Assembly (NCBI RefSeq): GCF_002933775.1
Contig: NZ_BEWV01000201.1
Location: 1 to 62,773, forward strand
Reading direction: 5' to 3'
Origin: Prevotella sp. MGM1
GTDB lineage: Bacteria > Bacteroidota > Bacteroidia > Bacteroidales > Bacteroidaceae
DNA length: 62,773 nt
Both the position numbers and the translations under genes were made by a program. A model generated the notes under the pieces. The model worked only from the letters and a program-made list of their open reading frames with translations. It had not been told where the DNA came from and searched no databases. The first letter of the stretch is position 1. Every line of letters begins with the position of its first letter. Shown piece after piece: positions 9,263-17,611 of the stretch.

Positions 9263-11573
9263 ATGGAATTTGTACGTAAGGCAATAACATTAAGCCACAC
9301 TTTCATAATCCTAATAGTAGTGGGCATTGCATTTACTTGTCATAATGAATGGCAGGAAGTGGAAGCATTGGAGGTTGACAATCGACGTATAGATGAATTC
9401 AGAAAGGAGGTAAACCGTATTCATATCCAACTGATAGAGTTTTCGCTATTAGGAGAAACTGTATTGGATTGGGATGAAACAGATTTGGAGAATTACCATG
9501 CCCAACGCATCACATTGGACAGAACATTGTACCTTTTCAATAAAATTCATGCAATTGGACGTATCGACAGTGTGCGTAGTCTTTTGGAAGATAAGGAACG
9601 ACAGATGTTCCAAATAGTTCGGTTAATGGATAAACAACAATCCATCAACAAGAAGATAGTCAGCCAAGTACCTGTTATTGTGCAAACAAGTGTGCGGGAA
9701 CAGCCTAAGAAACAGAAGCGTAAAGGTTTCTTGGGCATATTCGGCAAAAAAGAGGAAACGAAACCAACGGCAACCACTTCTATGCTTCATTCGCTCAATA
9801 GAACTGTAATCAGCGAACAGAAAGCGCAAAGCCGTCGATTGGGTTTACAAGCCGACAGTCTTGCGGCTCGTAATGCAGAACTCAACAGACAACTGCAAGG
9901 ATTGATTTGCCAAATAGAAGATAAGGTACAATCCGACCTGCAAAAACGTGAAGACGAAATAGCAGCTATGAGGGAACAGTCGTTTATGCAGATAGGCGGC
10001 TTGATGGGATTTGTCCTTTTGCTGTTGGTCATTTCCTAATATCATTATACACAATGACGTTAAACGGATTAAACGATATAAGCGGAAAACGACAGATCTG
10101 ATTTCACAACTGATGAAATCGGTCGAACGGAACGAGGCGCTGATTGTTTCCCGTAAGAAAGCGGTGCATACCATCACCCACGAACTGCGCACACCGCTGA
10201 CGGCAATAACAGGTTATACCGAGCTGTTGCAGAAAGAGTGCAGCAAGGGGAACAATGTGCATTTTCTTCAAAGCATACAGCAATCTTCCACCCGTATGCG
10301 GGAGATGCTCAACACCCTGCTTGACTTCTTCCGTTTGGACAACGGCAAGGAACAGCCTAAACTGCTACCTTGCCGCATTTCAGCAATCACACATACCCTT
10401 GAGACGGAGTTTATGCCAATAGCCATGAACAAAGGGCTGTCGCTAACAGTGAATAACGTAAGCGATACCGTGGTACTGACCGACAAAGAGCGAATAATCC
10501 AAATCGGGAACAACCTGCTGTCAAACGCCATCAAGTTCACGGAGGAAGGCGGTGTATCACTTACAACAGACTACAATAACGGAATTTTGACCCTTGTTGT
10601 TGAGGATACGGGTACAGGCATGACCAAAGAGGAACAGCAACAAGTGTTCGGTGCGTTTGAACGCCTCTCAAATGCCGCCGCAAAAGACGGTTTCGGACTT
10701 GGACTTGCCATTGTGAAGAATATAGTGACGATGTTTAGCGGCAAAATCCGTTTGGAAAGTGAGAAAGGGAAAGGAAGTCGTTTCACGGTGGAGATACCTA
10801 TGCAAAAAGCCGAAGAAGTGCCGGAGAAAGAGTTACAAACCTATGTCCGCCAAAAGGATAGAAACCTCAATGTTGTCGCCATTGACAATGACGAGGTGTT
10901 GCTCCTGATGTTGAAAGAGATGTACGCCCAAGAAGGAATACAATGCGACACCTGTACCGATGCATCGGAACTGATGGAAATGATACGTCGGAAAGAATAC
11001 AGTCTGCTACTGACAGACCTGAATATGCCCGGTATAAACGGCTTTGAGCTGTTGGAATTGCTGCGCTCATCCAACGTGGGTAATTCACAAACAATCCCTG
11101 TGGTCGTGGCAACCGCTTCGGGCAGTTGCGATGCGGCGGAACTTTTGGAACGAGGCTTTGCCGGATGTCTTTTCAAGCCGTTCTCCATATCTGAACTGAT
11201 GGGAGTTTCTGACGAGTACGCCATTAAAGCGACACAGGACAGCAAACCGGACTTTTCAGCCTTGTTGTCCTACGGCAATGAAACTGTCATGTTAGAAAAG
11301 CTGATAACGGAAACCGCGAAGGAAATGCAGGCTATACGGGATGCGGCAACGCGAAACGACCTGCAAGAACTTGATGCCCTGACACATCACCTGCGCAGTT
11401 CATGGGAGATACTCTGTGCCGACCAACCGCTGAAGGTTCTCTATGGTGTGCTTCACAATGTAGCAACGCCCGATGATAGCACCATTCAACAAGCGGTTAA
11501 TTCTGTGCTTGATAAGGGAGCGGAGATTATACATTTGGCAAAAGAGGAAAGGAGAAAATACGAAAATGGATAA
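9263..11573 (+). pseudogene. rteA: RteA hybrid sensor kinase, disrupted by a one-base insertion
   Basis: Two frames make up a CTnDOT RteA homologue. The first (9263-10039) holds an N-terminal membrane helix, a long helical sensor and a second membrane helix. The second, read from near 10040, carries the His box HTITHELRTPLTAITGY, N-box, VVEDTGTGMT, GFGLGLAIV, a receiver with LLLTDLNMPG, and an HPt-like ALTHHLRSSW. The reading breaks in the second membrane helix, where TCCTAATATC gives a stop. Removing one A at 10038-10039 restores SYIIIHNDV. RteA phosphorylates RteB and controls transfer. If the insertion is real, sensor and kinase halves are uncoupled. Confidence 0.88.
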
Positions 11574-12888
11574 GACAAGAATAATCGTGGTGGAAGATAA
11601 TATCGTGTATTGCGAGTATATCTGCAACCTGCTGGCACGGGAGGGATATAGTACCGTGAAGGCTTACCACCTATCGACAGCGAAAAAACATCTGCAACAG
11701 ACGACGGATGATGATATAGTCGTGTCAGACCTGCGCCTAAACGATGGCAATGGAATAGACCTGCTGCGCTGGATGCGCAAGGAGGGAAAGATGCAGCCGT
11801 TCATCATCATGACCGACTATGCCGAAGTGCATACCGCTGTGGAAAGCATGAAACTCGGTTCGCTTGACTATATTCCAAAGAAACTTATAGAGGACAAACT
11901 CGTCCCCCTTATCCGCTCCATACAGAAAGAGCGTCAGTCGGGACACAGCCGGATGCCCGTGTTCGCCCGTGAAGGTTCCGCCTTTCAGAAAATCATGCAC
12001 AGGATAAAGTTGGTAGCTGCAACCGATATGAGCGTAATGATATTCGGAGAGAACGGCACGGGCAAGGAGCATATCGCCCACCACCTGCACGACAAGAGCA
12101 AACGGGCAGGCAAGCCTTTTGTGGCTGTGGACTGCGGTTCACTCTCCAGAGAACTTGCGCCGTCGGCATTCTTCGGACACGTCAAAGGCGCGTTCACGGG
12201 TGCGGACAGCACCAAGAGAGGATATTTCCATGAGGCGGAAGGCGGCACGTTGTTTTTGGATGAGGTGGGCAACCTTGCGTTGGAAACCCAGCAGATGTTG
12301 CTCCGTGCCATACAGGAGAGGCGTTATCGCCCGGTCGGTGACAAATCGGACAGAAGTTTCAATGTCCGCATCATCGCCGCCACCAATGAGGATCTGGAGG
12401 CGGCAGTGAGCGAAAAGCGTTTCCGACAGGATTTACTCTACCGTCTGCGCGACTTCGAGATAACTGTTCCGCCGTTGCGTGACTGTCAGGAGGACATCAT
12501 GCCGCTTGCGGAGTTCTTCCGTGAGATAGCCAACAAGGAACTTGAGTGCAATGTGAGCGGTTTCAGTTCCGAAGCCCGAAAAGCGTTGCTGACCCACGCA
12601 TGGCCGGGCAACGTGCGCGAGCTTCGGCAGAAAATCATGGGAGCCGTGTTGCAGGCACAAGAAGGAACTGTCACGAAAGAACATCTTGAACTTGCCGTGC
12701 CGAAACCGACCTCACCCGTCAGCTTCGCACTGCGCAATGACGCGGAGGATAAGGAGCGGATAATGCGTGCGTTGAAACAGACAAACGGCAACCGATGTGC
12801 CGCCGCCGAACTGTTGGGAATAAGCAGAGCTACACTATACAGTAAACTTGAAGAGTATGGACTTAAATATAAATTCAGGCAACCATAG
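11566..12888 (+). CDS. rteB: RteB sigma-54-dependent response regulator
   Basis: The 440-residue NtrC-family activator starts at the ATG at 11566, inside the last codons of rteA (8-base overlap). The receiver (DIVVSDLRLNDG) is followed by an AAA+ domain with Walker A GENGTGKE, the sigma-54 contact loop GAFTGAD, Walker B GGTLFLDEVG and an arginine-rich sensor segment. A Fis-type HTH (CAAAELLGISRATLYSKL) ends the protein. In CTnDOT, RteB activates rteC, which leads to expression of excision and transfer genes. All motifs are present here, but rteC is absent from the window and the DNA after the gene breaks off. Confidence 0.92.
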   Translation: MDKTRIIVVEDNIVYCEYICNLLAREGYSTVKAYHLSTAKKHLQQTTDDDIVVSDLRLNDGNGIDLLRWMRKEGKMQPFIIMTDYAEVHTAVESMKLGSLDYIPKKLIEDKLVPLIRSIQKERQSGHSRMPVFAREGSAFQKIMHRIKLVAATDMSVMIFGENGTGKEHIAHHLHDKSKRAGKPFVAVDCGSLSRELAPSAFFGHVKGAFTGADSTKRGYFHEAEGGTLFLDEVGNLALETQQMLLRAIQERRYRPVGDKSDRSFNVRIIAATNEDLEAAVSEKRFRQDLLYRLRDFEITVPPLRDCQEDIMPLAEFFREIANKELECNVSGFSSEARKALLTHAWPGNVRELRQKIMGAVLQAQEGTVTKEHLELAVPKPTSPVSFALRNDAEDKERIMRALKQTNGNRCAAAELLGISRATLYSKLEEYGLKYKFRQP

Positions 12889-12920
12889 CCGATTTTGTTG
12901 AATTTGACTATCTGCAAAGG

Positions 12921-12951
12921 TTTGTTATTCAAAAAAATAATATTACCTTTG
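12921..12951 (+). promoter_or_regulatory. Canonical promoter with no downstream gene
   Basis: TTTG (12921-12924), a 19-base spacer and TACCTTTG (12944-12951) fit the Bacteroidetes promoter exactly. It points rightward from behind rteB, but only about 140 bases follow before the truncated, opposite-strand integrase gene and no reading frame is present. The gene it served was probably lost at the junction. Confidence 0.6.
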
Positions 12952-13031
12952 CATTTAGGAAAAGCGTTCTTTTGAATTACTGCAAAACGAGGTGAAATAC
13001 AGAATTTCGCTGGTTTCTAAATCGTTACCTA

Positions 13032-14036
13032 TTAAGCTGCGAAAATTTGCAAGTGCTTGAATTTTAGCAAGAAAGAAAAATCGCTGTGACTTGCGACGTG
13101 GAACGTGATCCGGCGGTTGATTCCAGCCTCCTTTATCCACGCCCGGAGAGGGTAGTTTATCATTGAGCGTTTGAGAGTCTTGAACACAAGTCCCTCTTCT
13201 CGTTCACCGCAAAAGGCGAGGGCTTCCTCGCTGATTGGGAGAGTGGCTTCCTCATCGGTCTTTTCCGTGCGGATTCGCATAACATACCCGTCTTCGGTCT
13301 TGACGATATGTTCCCACCGGAGTTGCTGAATGTCGCTGATGCGGAGCCCGGTCATGCAAGAGAACAGCGACGCACGACGCAGCACCTCATGTTTGCATGG
13401 AGTCGCGGCGAGTTTCTTAACCTCGTCGAGCGAGAGAAACTCAATTTTGGTATCCTTCCACTCAATCTTTTCGAGGAAGTCATTTATGTTCTCTCGGAGG
13501 AGTTTCTCCTGATACGCCTCTTTGAGCAGAGTGCGGAATGTTGACCAGTAACCGGCGATTGAGTTATGGGCGAGCTTACTCTTGCGACCATCACGACGGC
13601 CACCTTTAAGAAGGTATGCCTGAAACTTCTTGCAGAAGTCCTCGTTGATTTCTCCGACGGTACATTTACCCTCGCAAAAATCATGGAAGTGCTGATAGAC
13701 AATCTTCCACTTCTGGTATTTCTTGAAACACTTCTTGCGGAAGTATTCCAGAAAGTCGATGCGGAGTTTCTCTTTGTCGAGGAAGCCGAACTGCTCGTTG
13801 AGCAACTGCTCGAAGCGACGGCAACGGATAGCCTCCGCCTTTTCCATCATGGAGGCGTTGAACTCTCGTTCACGGGCATTTGCCGGATGCCCGTAGAGAT
13901 ATATTCCCAGACTCTCACGGCGGCTGAGCCTGTTGGTGTGAGGATTTCGGATTGGGGGATAGAAGTCGAGGTAGAGCGATATGCGGTCGCCCGATATTTC
14001 CTTTTTACGAAGGAAAACTTTAGTGCAGGTATTCAT
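13032..14036 (-). pseudogene. Tyrosine recombinase (integrase) lacking its catalytic C-terminus
   Basis: Residues 1-195 form the arm-binding and SAM-like core-binding domains of Bacteroidetes integrases. The catalytic domain begins normally with R232 in MTGLRISDIQQLRW and the beta-turn Lys in RTEKTDE. At FH (H313, about 13098) the similarity ends: the position of the HxxR box reads HVAS, and 22 residues later the frame stops. The second Arg, the His/Trp and the Tyr nucleophile are missing, and the total is 334 residues against about 400 usual. The protein cannot catalyse recombination. The break is probably an insertion or deletion junction with the rteAB segment. Confidence 0.8.
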
Positions 14037-14106
14037 TGTATCTTGAAAGAGTTAAAAGTTTGACGCAAAGTTCGGTTGTGTTTGCATGGTGGAATCAGCC
14101 ACCATC

Positions 14107-14146
14107 GCGCCACCATAGCCGGTTTCGGCTAAATCGTAGGTGGCGC
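14107..14146 (-). terminator. Hairpin at the end of the multi-HTH gene
   Basis: GCGCCACC (14107-14114) pairs with GGTGGCGC (14139-14146), with a nested AGCC/GGCT stem inside. It straddles the stop codon of the leftward gene. There is no clear U-run, so it could be a terminator or a cruciform protein site. Confidence 0.35.
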
Positions 14147-15022
14147 AAGCAAATCATCCAGTTCTTTGCGGGAGAGATAGGTAAACTTGCCTCTCTTGGT
14201 ACGGGTTATCTTATAGGTCTTGACATAGTGATAGAGCTGGTCTCTGGTCATGCCAAACTTTACCATAGCCTCTGCTATCGTGTATTCAGCCGGAGGTTCA
14301 GGTTCTGCCACACCTTTAGCCACATCAAAATGATTCTTTGAATAGCGTACTTCTTTACCGACTTTAGTTTTCGGAATTCCTTCCTTGGAAGCAAGGTTGT
14401 ATATGGCTGATAATGTCATCCCGAATTTCTCTTGGATTTCAGCAACAGTGTACCACTCTGTGATTCCCTCCGGAGTTGGTTTCTTTGCAAATGCCCGGTC
14501 AACATGGGCTTTGCTCCACATGTTTTTCCCACGATACACGGTCTTGGGGATTTTCTTTTCTTTACAGACTTTCCAAAACCAGCCGTTAGATACCTGATAT
14601 TTGTCAAGAACTTCCTGTGTAGTGTAAAACTCAGAAATTGGAGTTTCCTCTCGTGCAATGGTTGTCCGTTCCGTCGCAGCGAATAGAGTGTCAATATCGC
14701 TTCGCTTGACAAGGGTCTTTCGGTTGAGTTTCCATGCCTTGATTACACCTTTATTGATATAGATGTAAAAGGTCTTATAGCAAAGACCAAGATACTGAGC
14801 TGCCTGACGGGGAGTGAGAAATTCTTTCTCGTCAATTTCTTTCATCCCGGTCTGAACTCGACGCACCTCTTCTTTGCACCGTTCCATTTTCTCTTTGCGC
14901 TTTCTATCCTTATAGGCATGTTCAGCGCATCGTTTGGAACAGTACGCAGTCTGAGTAGTCCGGGCAATGAAGTTTTTTCCGCACCACTGACAGACTTTTT
15001 CAATTTGAATGTTACTGCTCAT
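14129..15022 (-). CDS. Zinc-finger protein with four tandem winged-helix (excisionase/MerR-like) domains
   Basis: The 297-residue protein begins with a Cys4 finger (C11, C14, C28, C32) and a basic linker. Four units of the HTH_17/excisionase type follow at about residues 66-115, 131-178, 189-238 and 246-292. Each has the pattern aromatic-T-x2-E/Q-x-A/V, helix-turn-helix, then a wing and a basic strand. Single domains of this kind bend DNA as recombination directionality factors beside tyrosine integrases. Four in one chain suggests binding to several phased sites at once. It lies between the integrase and the attachment site, and repeats immediately upstream (15042-15104) suggest autoregulation or excision control. 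Confidence 0.8.
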   Translation of the reverse strand: MSSNIQIEKVCQWCGKNFIARTTQTAYCSKRCAEHAYKDRKRKEKMERCKEEVRRVQTGMKEIDEKEFLTPRQAAQYLGLCYKTFYIYINKGVIKAWKLNRKTLVKRSDIDTLFAATERTTIAREETPISEFYTTQEVLDKYQVSNGWFWKVCKEKKIPKTVYRGKNMWSKAHVDRAFAKKPTPEGITEWYTVAEIQEKFGMTLSAIYNLASKEGIPKTKVGKEVRYSKNHFDVAKGVAEPEPPAEYTIAEAMVKFGMTRDQLYHYVKTYKITRTKRGKFTYLSRKELDDLLAPPTI

Positions 15023-15041
15023 ACTGGCTTTATATAAGTGG

Positions 15042-15065
15042 TTATTTCGCCAATTATTTCGCCAA
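15042..15065. repeat. Tandem 12-bp repeat TTATTTCGCCAA x2
   Basis: Two exact, directly adjacent copies lie 20 bases upstream of the multi-HTH gene. A third exact copy is inside mnmE at 15358-15369, where it encodes part of LGEII on the other strand. Confidence 0.85.
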
Positions 15066-15068
15066 AAG

Positions 15069-15104
15069 CGTGTATGGGCGTGTATCGACGTGTACTAACG
15101 TGTA
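15069..15104. repeat. Four CGTGTA repeats at exact 10-bp spacing
   Basis: CGTGTA occurs at 15069-15074, 15079-15084, 15089-15094 and 15099-15104, with the preceding base always a purine. One copy per helical turn puts all four on the same face of the DNA, as expected of an array read by a multi-domain or cooperatively binding protein. Confidence 0.85.
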
Positions 15105-15185
15105 AATCCTCCATCACTTATCTCGCGCTTTCGGTCCCGGTCGATGACGAAATACAACCGGGATACAAAAATGGGCGAAAAAGGG

Positions 15186-15205
15186 GTCAGAATCCGTTAG
15201 AATCC
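15186..15205 (-). repeat. Two inverted copies of the 10-bp terminal repeat
   Basis: Read on the minus strand, 15196-15205 is GGATTCTAAC and 15186-15195 is GGATTCTGAC. They match the GGATTGTGAC units at 15253-15282 at 8 and 9 of 10 bases, in the opposite orientation. Confidence 0.7.
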
Positions 15206-15252
15206 ATCAGTAAGGGCATGAAAAAGCGTGCCGTAAAGCACGCTGTACTAAT

Positions 15253-15282
15253 GGATTGTGACGGATTGTGACGGATTGTGAC
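15253..15282 (+). repeat. Three tandem GGATTGTGAC repeats beside mnmE
   Basis: Three perfect 10-bp copies end 8 bases before the mnmE stop codon. Their position at the element-chromosome boundary suggests integrase arm-type sites of the attachment region. Confidence 0.85.
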
Positions 15283-15310
15283 AATTACGTCATTTGCCGA
15301 TGCAGAAATT
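15283..15310. other. Probable attachment site at the 3' end of mnmE
   Basis: The foreign, more GC-rich region ends at the stop codon of an intact mnmE whose last codons encode FCIGK. The 3' end of this gene is a known tyrosine-recombinase target in other bacteria, for example SGI1 in trmE/thdF. The integrase, accessory DNA-binding gene and phased repeats all lie on the element side. The matching direct repeat at the other end lies outside the window, so the crossover sequence cannot be defined here. Confidence 0.5.
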
Positions 15311-16687
15311 TCTAAATATTGATTCTAATGTATCCTCTGTTTTTATTGTTCCACCGATTATTTCGCCAAGGTTATATATGCATTGACGTAATTCTTCACT
15401 TAATAATTCATTACCCATATTTTGTTTAATTCCGTTTATCAAAGTTTTTATATTCTGATGAGAGGAATATAAGGCCTCGTAATGGCGTATATTTGTGATA
15501 ATGATATCATTTTCTTTTATTTCAGGAATATTTGCTACATCATATATTATACTCTCTAATACAGATATATTTGTTCCTTGTTTTGCACTAAGTTCAATAA
15601 TGGATGAGTCTGTTATAGAATGCTTGTTTATTATTTGTTTTAACGATTCTATTTCTGTTTTTATATTATCTATACAATCAGATTTATTGAATGCAATTAT
15701 TATTTTCTTTCCATCTAATTTGGGGACAATACTAATAATCTCATTGTCCGTAGGTATTTTATCTATTACCCATATAATAATTGAGGCTTCATCTATTTTT
15801 TTGAATGTCCGTTCTATTCCAATATTTTCTATTGTATTTGTTGTTTTTCTTATACCTGCCGTATCAATGAAGCGAAATGATACTCCATTAATTTCTATTG
15901 TATCTTCTATTACATCTCGTGTCGTTCCATGTATATTACTCACAATAGCTTTATCATCGCCTAATAATTGGTTTAATAAAGTACTTTTGCCTACATTAGT
16001 TTTACCAATAATAGCAACAGGAATTCCTTGTTTCATAGCTCTTCCTGTTTTGAATGATTTTAATAAAGAAGAAATCTTGCTTTCTATTTTGTTCGCAAGG
16101 TATAGTAAATCCTCATTATTTGCAAATTCAAGTTCTTCGTGATCACTGAAATCAAGTCCGAGTTCTATTAGCGATGTCATGTGCAATAGTTGTTCTCTTA
16201 AAGAGTGCAATTCAGACGAGAACTTTCCGCGCAGCTGGTTCATGGCCATTATATGTGTTGCACGATTGGTTGACGCAATTAAATCAGCAACAGCCTCAGC
16301 TTGGCTTAAATCCATTTTCCCATTTATGAAAGCGCGCTGTGTATATTCTCCCGGTGAGGCTTGTCGGCATCCATATTGGATTAGAAGTTTTAATATTCTA
16401 TCTGCAATATACTGTGAGTTATGAAATGAAATCTCAATACAATTTTCACCAGTATAAGAGTGAGGAGCATGAAAAATGCTAATTAGGACTTCGTCTATTA
16501 TTTCTTTGTTATTGCAAATTTTTCCATAAGCCAATGTATATGGTTTACGTTCCTTTAATGGGGTTTTGTCTTTGGGAATAAAAATTTCATCTGCAATATT
16601 GATAGCCTCTTTACCTGAAATTCTTATTATTCCTATAGCTCCACCTTGTGATGTGGCTATTGCGCAGATAGTTTTTTCTGTATCCAT
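15290..16687 (-). CDS. mnmE: tRNA uridine-5-carboxymethylaminomethyl(34) synthesis GTPase MnmE
   Basis: MnmE works with MnmG to build the cmnm5 modification on wobble U34 of several tRNAs. The N-terminal formyl-THF-binding domain (TICAIATSQGGAIGIIRISG) is followed by a helical domain with an inserted G domain: GKTNVGKST, HGTTRD, DTAGI and NKSD. The essential C-terminal Cys is in FCIGK. The ATG at 16687 is preferred because homologues start just before TICAIAT; an ATG at 16705 is in frame. It is the last gene of a leftward operon and is very AT-rich, in contrast with the foreign DNA that abuts its stop codon. Confidence 0.95.
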   Translation of the reverse strand: MDTEKTICAIATSQGGAIGIIRISGKEAINIADEIFIPKDKTPLKERKPYTLAYGKICNNKEIIDEVLISIFHAPHSYTGENCIEISFHNSQYIADRILKLLIQYGCRQASPGEYTQRAFINGKMDLSQAEAVADLIASTNRATHIMAMNQLRGKFSSELHSLREQLLHMTSLIELGLDFSDHEELEFANNEDLLYLANKIESKISSLLKSFKTGRAMKQGIPVAIIGKTNVGKSTLLNQLLGDDKAIVSNIHGTTRDVIEDTIEINGVSFRFIDTAGIRKTTNTIENIGIERTFKKIDEASIIIWVIDKIPTDNEIISIVPKLDGKKIIIAFNKSDCIDNIKTEIESLKQIINKHSITDSSIIELSAKQGTNISVLESIIYDVANIPEIKENDIIITNIRHYEALYSSHQNIKTLINGIKQNMGNELLSEELRQCIYNLGEIIGGTIKTEDTLESIFRNFCIGK

Positions 16688-16708
16688 TCCTGTTTCTTTT
16701 ATCATTAA

Positions 16709-17604
16709 CTATAAATATTTTTCCACTAAATAATTTGTAAGAAACATTTTGTTTGCTTTTCGCTTTTGTTCTTTAACTATAATATATCTGTTCTTTTGGA
16801 AAAAATTAATAGCTGTTATGCTTACTTCTGATGTAAGTTTCTTTATTCTTCTTGTACGCGCATATAGTTCCATTTCGTTGAGTAAAGTTTTAGCGATGCC
16901 AATGCGTTGGAAGTCTTTATGAACAAACATAGAATTAATATATCCATCTCTACTGATAGAAGAGAAGCCAATAATTTGTTTTTTATATGTTTCTGCGACT
17001 ATAAAATAATGACTGGTAATTAATTCTTTCCAACGTTTAATGTTATTTCCGCATGATGCCCAATCTTTTGCTTCATTAATAGAATAGTCATTGATGTTTA
17101 TGCTTAGGATTGTATCTTTGAATATCTTTTGTAAAACTTCAATATCTTTACTTTCTGCATTCCTTATATAAAAATCGGTTCTTTTCATTTCTAATATAGG
17201 AAAGTTGTTCCCTTGGGAGTCTTTTGCATTTCTATTATATATAACAAATCCCATTTTATGATAAAAAGTACTGGCATTAGGATTTTCTTCATTCACATCA
17301 ACATATTGAGTCTTAAATTTTTCTATTCCTATTGTCATTAATCTCCTGCCAATACCTTTACCAAAATAGCTCGGGCTAACAAATAGCATTTCTGTTTTTT
17401 ACATTCAATACCAATAAATCCTATTATTTCGTTTTTATAATATGCTGTGATGAGTGTTTCAATATTCTTTAATCCTTTTTGTAATATATCTTGGTGAGTG
17501 AGAAATGAATGCGATACTTTTACAGATAATTCCCATAATGAAACTAATTTTGATATCAATACGTCTGTTCGTTTCTCATTTATTCTAATGTCTTCGATAT
17601 TCAT
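16709..17604 (-). pseudogene. Double-domain GNAT acetyltransferase split by a homopolymer frameshift
   Basis: The frame from 17604 encodes the start of a GNAT domain up to IIGFIGIECKK. The second frame, read to 16709, continues with MLFVSPSYFGKGIGRRL (the acetyl-CoA loop of the same domain) and then a second complete GNAT domain with QRIGIAKTLL. The frames join across a run of six A on the minus strand (17395-17400); one more A would give an uninterrupted protein of about 298 residues. The substrate is unknown. It lies between mnmE and a nucleoside phosphorylase gene, 3 and 7 bases away. It may be a phase-variable gene, a pseudogene or a sequence error. Confidence 0.75.
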
Positions 17605-17611
17605 TGATAAA

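Noticed and set aside
12943..12952. TTACCTTTGC matches the CTnDOT target consensus GTANNTTTGC at 9 of 10
   Set aside because: The same bases form a perfect -7 promoter box with a well-spaced TTTG upstream. The two consensus sequences overlap, so this match carries no independent weight.
13098..13120. Integrase end FHVASHS as a genuine but divergent catalytic box
   Set aside because: HVAS lacks the Arg of HxxR, and the chain stops 22 residues later without the His/Trp and Tyr motifs, so truncation explains it better.
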